From the NCBI GenBank assembly GCA_947095585.1, contig OX352763.1, forward strand, positions 109,223,908 through 109,287,907: a stretch of DNA of 64,000 nucleotides. The letters run 5' to 3'. This document shows positions 10,101-22,235 of the stretch, piece after piece. The position numbers and the translations under genes are program-made. Numbering within the stretch: position 1 is the stretch's first letter; the number at the start of each line of letters is the position of its first letter. Under the pieces are notes generated by a model that was given only the letters and a program-made list of their open reading frames with translations, made no database searches and was not told the origin of the DNA. The stretch is from Nephrocerus scutellatus (taxonomy: Eukaryota; Arthropoda; Insecta; Diptera; Pipunculidae).

Positions 10101-11340
10101 TATTTCACACTCTATACACAATGCTCTAGCACAAAAATGCATTAACGCCCCTTATACCTATATGTACTCTGCAGTTTATTTATTTTTTGTTTATATTTAT
10201 GGGAAATCGGTATGGAAAGTATCCAAAACAAATCAGTTGTGGTAACAATGAACAAAATGTTATTTGTTCCAATCATCACATATAGGCACAGTAAGTGGCA
10301 CTTCTACTCAACGAGGATGAACAAACCATAACAACAATTCGATAAAAATGAAGCCCAGATAACCGAAAATCAAAACGAAAAATGTTATACGTATTTGTTA
10401 TTACTTTTCCTTATCGTCAATGCAATGTTATAGTGCGACGAATTCGTCATCCTCTGACAAAGGCAGCAAAGAAAAAGGCAAGCGACACTAAATGCAACCG
10501 ATGGGCGTCGCTTTGCCACACAATCAATCTGTTATCACTCATGTTATTATCATAACCGTCTGTCCGATATTCGTGCCATGAAGAATATTGATGAAAATAC
10601 CATACGCTTGAACGAATTTCATATCGGTGATATTTGGTAATAGTGTCGGTCGGTTGGTGGCAATAAATTCGATATTTAGTTTTCAGTTTAAGGCGGGCTA
10701 TTCGTCATCGTTAAATATTTTACCCATTGAACAGCAAAACACTTCATGAGAAATATGTGTAATTTTTCTACTCAATCTCTCACTCGAAGGGGTTTGGCAA
10801 AACGCAAATTTTGATAACTTCTGTAGCGGTTGGCCGCACTAATTATTTCCTTCAAAGGCGTCATTTATTACTTTAAATTGCAGATATTCAACTCTTCAGA
10901 TACCCTGTAATGTGACAGCATCATAATGTAAATGGTATACTTATGTACTGAACTTTTATGATCTCACAATAAGCGATGTGTGAGGATTTTATTTATTTAC
11001 GCTTAACGCTGATTAATGATTTCAATTTGCTTGTAAATTTATAGGCAAATTTGCTCTCTCATCGGCAAAGATAATATATTTTATTTAATCACTTTTTAAT
11101 GATGAACAAGTTCGAGTGAGCGATTAAATGTATTGCGAATGCTGACGCTCAAAAGTAATTCGAGCTTGTCGGGTACCATTATTCATACAGAATCAACCCA
11201 ATTAATGATTGTGAGAGAGAATTTTTAAATGTTACAGTAGGTACATATGTAATTAAAATTATTTAATTAATAAGTAAATAATTAATATTAATAAATGATA
11301 TAATTATCTATTTTATATATATACATATATATACACCAGA
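10101..11340. other. No recognisable gene
   Basis: AT-rich unique-looking sequence; neither strand carries a domain I recognise. Short TATATA runs lie at 11315-11335. Confidence 0.5.
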
Positions 11341-11344
11341 GAGG

Positions 11345-11700
11345 TCTTTTTCAGCTTTAAAATGGAGCTGGAAACCTAATATACAAGAATGAGTTCGCAA
11401 AGCCGCATAGTGGCACTATTCTCCTGCAAAAAAAAGGCCATTGGTAACAAATGGGATCTTCAATCCCATATCACTGATTGGCTCATATACACAGCGGTAA
11501 TAAGACCTGCACTTTTGTATGGAGTGGTTGTCTGGTGAACTGCCTTAGAAAAAAAAACAGTAAATCTGGTCAACCTAACACTACTCGAATTCTTCAGTAG
11601 GCAAATAGCTGGTAGCGCTGCTGTTTGCCTCCGGGCAACCTCCCAGTGGACCAAGAATGAAATTGGACATTCCTCTGTGTTCTGAGTCTATTCAGGCCTC
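11345..11700 (+). mobile_element. LOA-clade LINE C-terminal RT/connection fragment
   Basis: The plus strand reads SCKKKAIGNKWDLQSHITDW, LIYTAVIRPALLYGVVVW and TALEKKTVNLVNLTLLE, the segment downstream of the RT thumb in LOA elements (WG-L-x-P-x-I-x-x-W-x-Y-x-A-x-x-R-P-x-L-x-Y-G-x-x-V-W). One internal stop follows VVVW. Fragment only. Confidence 0.7.
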
Positions 11701-11844
11701 CACTAGCAAACATATAGACTTCACGCGTAACTGAGAAAAAAACTATTGTTATATTCTCCCAATTGAAAAAGCCTTTACATTTGCGGTAGGAATACAAAGT
11801 CAAAAGAAAAAACTGGGATATGATCATAAGGGTCTGAAATTTTG

Positions 11845-12075
11845 GGAACTAAGCCATTTCTCATACCATGTATGGAAATTTTGATGTTTACCATCATTTT
11901 CAACAATTGCCTAAACAATGGTTACTTTCCAGACAACTGGAAGGTGGCCAAAGTAGTACCAGGACCTAAGAAAACTGACCGCTCCAGCGTAACTGGTTAC
12001 CGTCCAATATCTTTACTGTGTTGTGTTTGCAAAGTATTGGAATCTTTGATTCGTAAAAAAGATCAATACGTGACG
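11845..12075 (+). mobile_element. Jockey-clade RT N-terminal fragment
   Basis: The open frame gives LMFTIIFNNCLNNGYFPDNW, KVAKVVPGPKKTDRSSVTGY and RPISLLCCVCKVLESLI, the classic Jockey motif that precedes the RT palm (FP-x-x-WK-x-A-x-V-x-P ... YRPISLL-x-x-x-x-K-x-x-E). It stops abruptly after that and is unrelated to the LOA element that begins near 12180. Confidence 0.85.
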
Positions 12076-12179
12076 TTCCAAAAAGGGACTTGCGCCTGAG
12101 AGTTTCTTCCTAATGCGCCTAAATGAATAAATGAATAAATTAAAATAAAAAAGTCCCTCAAAATATGAATTCTGTAAGT

Positions 12180-15100
12180 TGACCTCAGAAAGTGTTTGCA
12201 AAGAAATCGCAAGAAATCTGGAGGGTGAAAATGGCAAGTATCACCCTTCACACAGGCATCACAACCGGCCACTTCGACCAACACCGCTGCTGGGCATGTT
12301 GATCAAAGCGGCTCCGGCAGGACCATTGGGCATGCTAGCCAAGCTCATCTGGCAACAGAAGCCGGTTCATCCGTTCCGAAAAGCGGTGCCGCTTGGCACG
12401 CAAATCGGAAGAAAGTTGAGTCAGCTAATAACAGACCTCTGGGCCAAACCACGACTGCTTGCCACAAAGGAAAAGGTCCCTAAAAAGCCCAAAAGCTATA
12501 TTCTCAAAGGAGGATTTATGAGCCCCATTAAGGTGCTACAAGCGAATTTGTATCACACACTAAGGGCCGCTACTCTTTGCAAAAGATTCGCTGATGACAG
12601 CATAACCATTGGTCCCATCCAAGAACCTTGGGTTATTAGCGGACAAATCAAAGGTCTACGGAATAAGGCAAGTAAGCTAATCTTCAAATTCGGGGAGCCA
12701 GCGCTAAGAGCGGCCTGCTTGGTCAGCACGAACTTTGGACTTTGCAACTTGGAACTTTCTTCCAATTTCAGAATTTATGATTAAGGACCTAGAGATTCCG
12801 ACCGAGAGGGGATCAAATAATATCATCTGTGCCTCGGCATACTTCCCCGGCGATGATGACAACATTTCGCCCATTGAGGTCCAGAAACGCATACTATACT
12901 GCAAGGACAACAACCGGCAATGAATCATTGCTTGCGACGCAAATACGCATCACGTTGTCTGCGGCAGTAGTGACGTCAACAGAAGGGGTGAGTGTCTTTT
13001 AGAATATCTCATTATTAGTAATGTAGAAATTGTAAATAAGGCTCGAAACTCACATTCGTATTTGCGTGATTTACGAAGAGGTACTTAACCTCAGGCTTGC
13101 GAGTCCATTTATATCCAGTATCGTCGAAAATTGGTACGTGTCCAATGAAGCCTTCTTATCTGACCTTAAACACATCATGTTTGACCTTCCAGGCAGATTG
13201 GCACATGTTTCTTATAGATACGATCCTAAGTCTACAGACTGAAATCTTTATCGGGGACTTGTCCTCACCAAGATAGATATGCTACCTACTCCTATAGAGT
13301 CCATAGGGGACCTAGATGAGGCAGCATATCGGTTTAATGATGTGTTGCTTACCTCCTACTACGGCAGCTGTGTCCCCAAAACCAGTCTGAGCAAACCTAA
13401 GGTTCCCTGGTGGAATGACCGGCTGGGCAAACTAAGGAAGAATATTATTAAGCTTTTCAACACTGCTATACGCATAAAGAGCTGGGACGAATATAGGTTC
13501 GCCCTTACGAAGTATAACTTTGAATTGAGACGATCCAAACGAGCCACATGCAGTAGCGGCACGAATCCACAAGGCACTCGTCAGCTACACGTCGGACCGA
13601 GAGGACAATTAGAGCGTTACTTCAAGTTCACATCCCCGGTTCATCTACTTATGCTTCACACACATACCCCAATGCTCCTAACCATGGGGCATACATCGAC
13701 AGCAGTGTAAATAGTTTATAGGAAAAAATATTTAGTCCAGATAAGGTTTAAAGGGTCGGAGGCTCCTTCAAACCATTCAAAGCTCCCGGCGGTGATTGAT
13801 TTTTCAAGCGCTCTTACTAAGCGCAATTAAACTCATCCTGTCGGGTCTGATTGCTTTATTTAGAGCCAGCTAATAGTGGGGGTACATTCCGTATACCTGG
13901 AGAAAAGTAAACTTAATCTTTATCCCTAAAGCAGGCAATAGGCCTAGTGAGCTGCCTAAATCATACAGACCTATAAGTCTAACATCAGATGTTCTCAAAA
14001 TGATGGAGAGACTTATGGATGTTCATATCTGGCTAGATACGTCTAGCCTTCTACACTCAAGTCAGTTCGCATACAGGAAAGGTAAAAGCAAAGAGGGCAA
14101 CCTTCACTATCTAGTTAAAAAAACAGAACGAACTTTTCGTTCAAAAGAAATAGCTCTGTGTGCTTTCCTTGACATTGACGGTGATAACACTTGCTACGAC
14201 TCATTTACAAGAGCAATCAATAGCAGAGGTATCGAGAGCTCGACCAACCAAGGGATAAGGGCCATGCTTGAAAGTCGAGTCATCAGTTCCTCCTCAGGGG
14301 AAGTGTCTGTGTCGGTGACTGCAGTTAAGGGCTGCCCGCAAGAAGGCGACCTCTCTCCCACGTCATACACAACCTTCTAGCCGATCTACATAGATCAGGC
14401 TACATCGCCATTGATTATGCTGATGATTTGGCGATCATAATTAGCGTTAAGCACAACACAACCATTATAAATGTCAAACAACAGAGAAGGGCTTTCTATT
14501 AATCCTTGCAAAACAGTTCTAGTGCCTTTTACGAAACGATGCGCTATTAGGCAGCAACTAGAATTTAGGTACAAACCTGGTGACTACGTGGGACACCTGA
14601 AAATTCTTGACTCAATTCCAGAAAGAGGCATGTTTTGCACTATCCCTTACATCATGGCCAGGGAGTACTGTTTCGCCAGGTTATTTCAGGTTAAAATATT
14701 GGACCGAGCAATCTGGTCTAATGGTTCTCCAGCACTGGACGACAAAGGTCTGATCTGGTACACAGACGGATCGAAGATGGAATCTGGAGTTGGGAGCTGG
14801 GGTATTCGGACCCAATACCAAAGTCTCGATACCAATGGGCATGAGTCCCACTGTTTTACAAGCTGAACTCCATGCCATTGAGGTCTGCGCTAGGATTAAC
14901 CTTAGTAAGGGTCTTAGAGGCGCTAAGTTTTATATCTTTTCAGAGCGCTATCTTCCAACATAATGGACTCTAAATCAGTTAAATGCTGCTACGATGCACT
15001 GCAATCTCTGGCAAGGCTGAACAGGGTAAAACTCGGTTGGGTCCCTGGTCACAAGGCAATTTCAGGAGACGAACATGCAGATGAATTAGCTAACTAGGAC

Positions 15101-15545
15101 ATGAATCTTACTACCGTGTCAACTGGGCTGCCACCACACTTCACAGCATTGATTAATAAGTGGGAAGGTATACATCGTCTGGCCCAATGGGATAATATCC
15201 CAGGGCTTAGGCAATACAAACGGGTAATCAGGCCCTTTTCCTATAGTAAAATCCTTGATCTAGACAAGGAAAGCATTCAAAAGCTGGCGAGCTTTCTCAC
15301 AGGTCATTGTGGCTTGCGATATACACTTAGCAGAATTAATCAAACACGGAATGTAGGTTCTGCTCGGAGGATGATGAAACATCCGGGCACATTCTCTGTG
15401 CTTGTCCAGCATTGATCTGGTTAAGGAGAAATGGTTTCCATAAGGCAATATGTTCTTTGGCAGATCTACGAACCTCTGCCACTAATGACATACTATCATT
15501 CATTAGGAAGGTAGTAATAGATTAGTTACATCCTACGATACAATA
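12180..15545 (+). mobile_element. LOA-clade LINE, near full-length ORF2, degenerate
   Basis: This is the longest LINE in the window. Domains in order: an apurinic-type endonuclease (IKVLQANLYHTLRAATLCKR, IGPIQEPWV, ASAYFPGDDDNISPIEVQK, then CDA-containing and SDH-like regions to about 13200); a PWWNDRLGKLRKN linker (13404-13443); RT with YRPISLTSDVLKMMERL, SSQFAYRKGKSKE, FLDIDGDNTCYDSF, KGCPQ-x-GDLSPT and YADDLAIII (near 14416); RNase H with YTDGSKMESGVGSWG (14757-14802) and VPGHKAISGDEHADELA; and a C-terminal zinc knuckle CRFCSEDDETSGHILCAC (15352-15405). Two residues are lost in the LDIDGAFDN motif, a segment between RT and RNase H is deleted, and several frameshifts are present. It is a dead copy of an element that would use target-primed reverse transcription. 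Confidence 0.88.
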
Positions 15546-16915
15546 GATCTTTTTAGGTCGCAGTATCACCCTTAGCCCAGGTTTTGTCTTTAAAAAAATG
15601 GCAAGTTTCTTTCAATACTAAATAGTCTTTAAGTCGATGTCGACAGCTAATCCAGAAAATGTGCAATTGCAAATGTAAATCAACGGACGTGGTAGCATGT
15701 ACTGTTGGGCAAAAACATTTTTTCTAAAACAGTGCGATTGGAAACAAAATTGACTGCAATACCACTGAGTCATACATAGGCGGGTCATTTTACAATCAAT
15801 AAAATCGCAAAAACATAAATCACTCAGCAGTCGAAATAAGTTTAATTCTATCCTTTCCAATTGAAATGTGTAATCGGCTTTATTTGCAACCAATGTGGGC
15901 GTTATCCATAAAACCGCAGAGAACTGCTTTTAAATCTAAATCCTGGTTATAACTGGGACAGATGGACGGCTTGAAGGTGTAATGGAAAATGAAAATTTAC
16001 GATAAATCAAATTTCGGACACAAGAGAGACAGACCAATGTGCAATTCCGATTAGGGTTAAATCTACTTTTGTGCGACCATGTTACCGGGTCAAATAAAAG
16101 CTTAGTCAGTTGGCTATATAGTTGCGAAATGTTGAACGTGCGGTGACCCAAAATTGTCAAAAATTTATGTATACACATTTTCCATGAATCGGCACAAGGA
16201 CGCACAAGGACACTAAATGATTTATCCAACATTGAGAAGAGATGATGGCGAATGGATAATGGATGATGATCCGCGTGCAACCGCATATCCTTAATCCGTT
16301 ACACATCTAGTAAGTATGACAGCAGACCCACCAACGCTTCACGGGACAATTAAAGTCCACCCGCTTTATATAGAGCTAGTAGTCTTGGCGGCCGTTGCAA
16401 AAGATTCGTTCCAGTTCCAGTTGACGGCCGCGCTTGCTTATACGAATATGTTGCACAGAACTAAACAACAACAACAAATATATCCTGTCATGATATCCTC
16501 AAGTACAAATACAAAATGGACAAAAACAAATTTTTTTGGAAATGCACGCAAGTACGTCTGCTTGTGTCTACATTTTAACACCAAATTTTTGCTTGTCAGA
16601 GAATTAAACTGAGATTTTCTGGCTTTTCTTTTTTGTGGCTCCTTTGACTGGAATATTCATCTGCCAAACTGAACGCTCGCTTAAGAAGAAGGCAAAATAA
16701 ACAGAGAAATGTAGCAGCAGGCAGATGTTTTCTCTGACGTCAGATAGAAATCGTTTTCCGGAATTTTTTTTGTCTGAGAGAATAATAATTTGTCAGCCTT
16801 GGTGAATAATTTATTCGAAAGGATTCGCAGAATGATATAGATACAAGCAGAAGTTAAAAAGTTACAATATGATTTGTAACTTCTGCTCGTCACATGGGAT
16901 AAAAAGACTTTATCT
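15546..16915. other. No recognisable gene
   Basis: ORFs at 15618-15893(-), 15936-16286(-) and 16316-16612(+) show no family signature. The stretch is probably diverged non-coding DNA. Confidence 0.45.
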
Positions 16916-16944
16916 CGAGCTTAGAATAAGTCTACAGAATTTTA

Positions 16945-17310
16945 AAATGTTTTGAGTTTTTCATTAAGAGCGCCCCATTAAATTTTTAAATATAATAACT
17001 TGTGTTTGAGGTATTATGAAATACATCATATTTCGGGTTAAAGCACCATTAGTGCCATTGATCATGGGATACAACATCATTCAAATGTCCTCCACGAAAA
17101 CGGCTGCATGACAGAATGCACTAAAACGAATTTTTTATGATCTTTTCGCATAGATCGGGCGATAGGCCGCTATTTTCACCATCGATGTTGGTCCTGAGTT
17201 CGTCTTAACTCTCTGACTGATTTGACTTATTGGCGTAGACCGCGGACTTGACATAGGTCAAAGGAATGAAGTCTAAAAGGAGTCATGAAATGTCTTTGGA
17301 TTAACGTGAA
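16945..17310 (-). mobile_element. Mariner-like transposase C-terminal fragment with a terminal sequence
   Basis: On the minus strand, across frameshifts, the sequence reads LLLDFIPLTYVKSAVYANKS, DELRTNIDGE, SPDLCEKIIKN and SRFRGGHLNDVV. This fits the C-terminus of the DD41D/Tc1-mariner group (DFFLWGYVK-x-x-VYANKP, GGHLND-V). After the stop comes an AT-rich stretch and a GGGGCGCTCTTAATG-type sequence that may be the terminal repeat. No N-terminal half is found. Confidence 0.65.
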
Positions 17311-17739
17311 CACCGTCAACACAGGGAATAATTCCACGGTCTTCTTCGGACACGGATTAATTATACGACAATCAACGTCCATCTAAGACAGATGTGCCAG
17401 TAATAACTCATTGTTTAGCGCAGGACCTATCTAAATCATTGCCGTTAAGAAATGCAACTCCACAGAGAGCATATAATCGCACCCACCAGTAATCAGGACG
17501 TAAAACTGATGTACCACAGAATTTGGTAACACCAGGGGACTACTGATGCTACCAAAGTTAACGCTCTACCAACTTTGGGTAGTAAACCACCAGACATTAC
17601 GTAGGTCAAGCCCAGAATATACATGTAGCAATTCATAAGCAACGACCGCCAAGTTATCGCCAAGATAACGCCCGAAACTTGAGAAAAAGTAATCGAAAAT
17701 TACCTCAAAAGGATCGTTCTAGAGGTGGCCATTTTAATG

Positions 17740-17842
17740 ATTGTTATGAAATTCAGGCTTTTTAGAGTTCATAGTAGATTTTGCAAATAAAACCACAACA
17801 CAAGTTTGTTAGTTCACAAATTACAACTTTAATTAGCAAAAG
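17740..17842. repeat. LTR-like repeat segment shared with 37120-37210
   Basis: The segment with TTTGCAAATAAAACCACAAC and a TTTAATTA stretch matches 37128-37210 with moderate divergence. It contains AATAAA and resembles part of an LTR or a UTR of a mobile element. No internal domain confirms this. Confidence 0.45.
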
Positions 17843-17843
17843 T

Positions 17844-18373
17844 TCACAAATTTACACTGGTGATTACTTATTATTCATTTATATCACTATTATTCACATA
17901 GGCAGTAGCTCTGTATGCATTTTACCTTTTCAGGTAGTTTGGATCACTTCCAAATAATAACTTAACCTAGTGCAATAAAGATGCTGTACTTATACCTAAT
18001 ACAACAAAAGGTGGTTTAAAAGACCTAACGGAGCCGTACTCTCAACTGAGCAAGAAGACCTTCAACGCTGGAAAGAGTTCTAGGAGGATATCACTACCGA
18101 AGATAACATCATATCGCTCCCAAGAACAGAACGTCGAAACCCTATAATAGTAAAAGATCACAAATTTACACTAGTGATTACTTAATATTCATTTATAACA
18201 CTATTATTCACATCGACGGTAGCTCTATCTGCTTCTTATCTTTTCAAGAAGTTTGGTTTACTTCCAAATAATAATATACTTACTGCAATAAAGTTGCTTA
18301 AATTATACCTAATCAACATTATATCACCTTTTAAATACCATAACAGAGCCGTACTCTAAACCGAGCAACGAGA
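17844..18373. repeat. Pair of 215-bp direct repeats, offset 314 bp
   Basis: 17844-18058 and 18158-18373 share TCACAAATTTACACT at the start, an AGCTCT...TCTTTTCA core and GGAGCCGTACTCT near the end, at roughly 80% identity by eye. Between them lies about 100 bp of LINE coding sequence (LQRWKEF-x-EDITTEDNI). They may be remnants of LTRs or of a diverged tandem duplication. Confidence 0.7.
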
Positions 18374-19345
18374 CAGCATCAACACCCTGCGAATTATCAT
18401 CGTGCAGTCAACTGAATGGAATTCGTCTTTGTACATCCTCTTTGTCAATTTCGAACGAGCCTTCGATAAAATATAAAGAACAGCTTTGTGGACAGCATTG
18501 CTTATTCTCAGAATACCGAAAACAATCTTAAGCCTATCCGAAAATTATAAAGAGATGCCACTTGCAGCTTCCGATATAAAGGACAAGAACAGCGCCAATT
18601 TCAACATCTCCAAAGGAGTCAGGCAAGAATGTATCTTCTCACCTATACTTTTTTTTTGTAATTCTGGATCACGTTATGGCGCAAACCAACATCGATGAAT
18701 CAAATGCTACGCTGAGGACATCAGTATAATGACTCACAGGTTGTGAGATATGAAGTGTAAGCTTAAGAGGTTTGATTTATATAGCTAAACAGGTTAACCT
18801 AAGGCTTAACTACTCAAAGACGAAGTTGCTGCGAATCGAAACGACCGACAACCGCGAATTATCCATATTATCACCAACGATACAACTATAGTCATTGAAG
18901 ATGTGGTGAAATTTAGCTACTAAGGAAGCCTAATTACTAAGAACGGCGGGTCCGAATCAGACGTGACAGGCGGCATAAGCCAAGCACGCCTTGAAGAGCA
19001 TCAATCCAAAAATCTTCAACTCTAATGTTAAATTAGTCGTCTTATATGGTTGTGAGACTTAAAAAATAACAACTACCATTTCTCAAAAATTACAGGTATT
19101 CAAGTGTCTACGTCGAATCTTTGGGATCTTATGGCCAAACACGATCTTAAACTAGGATCTACTTGCCCTGACAAATAATGAACCAATCTACATTGAAATT
19201 AAGCGTAGGAAATGGCAATGTGTAGGGCATACCTTGCGGAAACCGGTCAATGACATTGCGAAAATGGCCAATGTATGGAACCCTCAAGGAAGACGAAACC
19301 CCAGACGCCCAGTTAACACGTGGCGCAGATCAATCTAAATCGAAA
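18374..19345 (+). mobile_element. RTE-like LINE reverse transcriptase relic
   Basis: Readable blocks are INTLRIIIVQS, LYILFVNFERAFDKI, FNISKGVRQECIFSPILFF, a CYAEDISIM box (YADD-like with Ala-Glu-Asp), FSY-x-GSLITKNGGSESDV, LWL-CE, LWALTNNEPI-like residues and RRKWQC-GH-LRKP. The order equals that of the copy A/B family, but the sequence is distinct enough to be a separate subfamily. Many stops and frameshifts. Confidence 0.78.
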
Positions 19346-19429
19346 GCAGGCATGAAGTCAAGATGCTCTTTGCTCATTCTCCTCATCTTTTAGTAACTAC
19401 AACATATATCCCTGAACTACAGAAAACAA

Positions 19430-19745
19430 AGGATATATTGAGGAACTACAACCTAAGAGAATAGTACAGGGACTGAGCAGAAGAAATTTAAGAATCATCA
19501 CAGGGTTCCCAACAGGGTATTGCAGGCTAAGAGGATACCTGAGGAAATTAGGACTACTGGGAGAGGATGGCAGTTGCATAATATGCAAAGACAGCGGGCC
19601 ATATTTTCAACTAATGCAGAGCACGAATACGACAATGGGGGCCAACGCGATCTCAGAGTCTTACCGGCAATCTCCGAATCAACTTCAGATCATCAGGTTT
19701 TTAATAGCCGTTGATATGGATGGGCTGCAGTAGTGATAGGGCTTA
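19430..19745 (+). mobile_element. LINE C-terminal fragment (RNase H-type LINE)
   Basis: The frame gives RRNLRIITGFPTGYCRLRGY, LRKLGLLGEDGSCIICKDSG and, after a break, IIRFLIAVDMDGLQ before stops. This matches the zinc-finger-bearing C-terminus of R1/LOA-type LINEs (L-x-x-x-TGHC-x-L-R-x-H ... C-x-x-C). Short relic. Confidence 0.65.
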
Positions 19746-19759
19746 CACCATCTCTAGGA

Positions 19760-21125
19760 CAAAAGTTGGGTAAGGCGCAATAAATGCACGTGGGCAGGTC
19801 TTTTGTGTGATTTTCTGCTATTAAGGGAGTATTTTTTCAACGATCTGAAGCCGTTTAAGTCCATTTAAGGCAGACTGCTATATCTGGAATATATCTGGCG
19901 TACACCGAGACTCACAGTAATCCTCACTCTCAGTTTTTTTATTCTATCCATGTGTTTTTAAACATTATAGCCAATTTAAGGAATCACCAGAACTCGGTAC
20001 AACTTAAAAACTTCCTGCAAAATCTTAAACCCATATGTCATCTTTACCACGTAGCTCTTCATGAACTTCCGTACTCTTCCAGTTCACACTTTACGACATG
20101 CACAAGCAGCAAGATTTCTTTTGTGTCGAAAACTATAATTCAAGTACGCACAAAGATATTTATCCACTCATCGTTAAAATAAGCAGAAAGCGAAGTAAAG
20201 AAATCTTGAATTTATTTTTTTTTGCAAAACTAAAGCGGAAACATTTTACTCACGTTCTGAGGCTTTTTTTTGGTAGCGTGTTCTGAAGGAAGCTGCTATC
20301 CGGCTATAATCTTTACTTTGCATACTTATATCGTGAAAAAGGAAGGAAGAGAAGACGAATTTGATCATCCCTTTGCACAGATCTGCTCTTAGGCCAGAGT
20401 TGTAGAGAAAGTAACGACGGCAAAGATTGGCAGAAACATCTGTCGAATGAAGGAAGTTACACTCATACATAAGCATCAGCATTCAGTACAAAGAAAAACA
20501 ACGGCAAAATGTACCTATGAAGAGGATGCTCTTAGAAAAAATAACGTATATATGAACCAGCGTCGATTGAGCCCCATAAAAGAAACGTTGGAAATAAAGT
20601 TTTATATATTAGACGTACTTATCTGTATAGTGCTGTGTGGGTTTATCGCTTTTGAAAATAAAGAAGTTTCGATTTTGCAAACGAGAACATTCAAAAGAAT
20701 GTTTATGTTTGAGATATATGTCTTACCTGTCCTTGGAAACTTTTTTTCCGATAAGGGTTAAAATTTAATGGAAGCCTGAAACTCTGATAATTTTATTCCA
20801 AAGAGATACAGTTCTTCGACAATTAAATACGATGTCAAAAAAGGAATGTATTAAGTATTGTTGGTCATTTGTGAAAAAGAAATAAATTTCAACGCTCATT
20901 TATAATGACAGAACAAAGCAAACAGTTTTTTTCAGCGTGGAATAGAAGAAGGAAAGAATGTTACGGTGGGTAGAGTTGAGTTCACACCCGAGCACTCAAA
21001 AACTAGAATATTGTGCTTATAAACTCACATTGTTGGTTCTACCATCTTGCCTACTTCATCGATTCAACCCTACATGTGAATAACGCAACTTTATATCACA
21101 TGTACCATTTTAGATCAGTACAGTG
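19760..21125. other. No recognisable gene
   Basis: ORFs at 19952-20182, 20246-20482(-) and 20447-20761 show no recognisable family. A 104-aa frame at 20447 has a hydrophobic stretch but no other support. Confidence 0.45.
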
Positions 21126-21286
21126 AGAAAAATTCGTGTGGAATATGTAATCGATTCTTCATTGGAATATAAACATTCTAACCTCTCAAGCTGCTTAAAG
21201 GGCTTTAAATCGGTAATTTACCGGGTAAATGCTGGTGTTCCCCAAGGTTCTGTTCTATCTCCGACATTTTTTTCTAATTTTCAACA
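21126..21286 (+). mobile_element. Jockey-clade RT palm fragment
   Basis: The frame encodes SSCLKGFKSVIYRVNAGVPQ followed by GSVLSPTFFSNFQQ, palm block 4 of a Jockey-like RT. The same nucleotide segment is the building block of the tandem array at 22236-23200. It changes abruptly into an RTE-like LINE at about 21287. Confidence 0.8.
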
Positions 21287-22235
21287 ACCAAAAAAGGTAG
21301 TCGTATGGATCGAAAACTGGAGAGGCATTTGCGTTCTTCCTGCAGTTGCAAAGGTAATAGCCAAAATAGTACTTGAGCGAATTAAGGAACATCTGGAAGA
21401 TACACTCGAAGCCGAACAAGCAGGTTTCCGCACTGGATTCTCCTGTGTAGACCACATAAACACACTGCGGATCATTATTGTACAGTGCGTTGTTCTTCAT
21501 CGATTTTGAGAAGGCGTTTGACAGTGTCAACAGACAGTTTATCTGGCTCGCCTTACGCAGAAGAGGTATACCCGATAAACTAATAGCTATGATTAAAGCA
21601 ACCTATGATGGCTCTAAATGTCATGTGCTGCATAGAGGAAAGATGTCAGAGGAATTGGAGATCCTACGACAAGATTGCATTCTATCGCCGATACTTTTTT
21701 TTTTGGTGATTAGCGATGTACTTCGCGCAGCTTTCGTTAGACACTTACATCTAAACTCAAACATCTGGACTACGCTGACGACGTTTGCTTACTCCCACAC
21801 AGAATTATGGAGCTGCACCAAATGACATCAAATGTGGAAAGGGAGCCAAATGTTGCGGGTTTGAAGATTAATGCTGCCAAAACCAAAATCATCAACCTCG
21901 GCACTAACTCAGTAAGTCAAGTTAACATTGCTGGACAGCCGGTAGAGAGAGTAGAGAGATTCCAATATCTTGGGAGTGTTGTCTCGACCGATGGTGAAAC
22001 CGAACAGGACATTGTCAACCGAATCGGCAAAGCAAAATCAGAGTTTGGAATGATGTCTATGATATGCGATCAGCTTAACACCAAGCTGCGACTGTTCCGC
22101 TCAAATGTTGAATCTGTGCTGTTGTATGGGTGTTGTATGGGGAGTTGGAGAAAGCTGAAGCTCATTGGCAGGAACCCCACGCGATGGCGCGTAGGCGTAG
22201 TAGACGCCCTAGGATATAGGAAATAAGTAAGTAAG
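21287..22235 (+). mobile_element. RTE-like LINE copy B with (TAAG)n tail
   Basis: Blocks in order: WRGICVLPAVAKVIAKIVLE, EAEQAGFRTGFSCVDHINTL, FFIDFEKAFDSVNRQFIWLA, LRRRGIPDKLIAMIKATYDG, CILSPILFFLVISDVLRAAF, then in another frame LDYADDVCLLPHRIMELHQM (Y-A-D-D intact, near 21765), VAGLKINAAKTKIINLGTNS, FQYLGSVVSTDGETEQDIV, and the end SWRKLKLIGRNPTRWRVG with stop and TAAGTAAGTAAG. Large deletions remove the DNA between LLYGC and SWRKL and part of the GVRQG block. It is the best reference in the window for the copy A family. Confidence 0.85.

Noticed and set aside
20447..20761. 104-aa ORF as a membrane protein gene
   Set aside because: One hydrophobic stretch is insufficient; no homology, promoter or splice context recognised.
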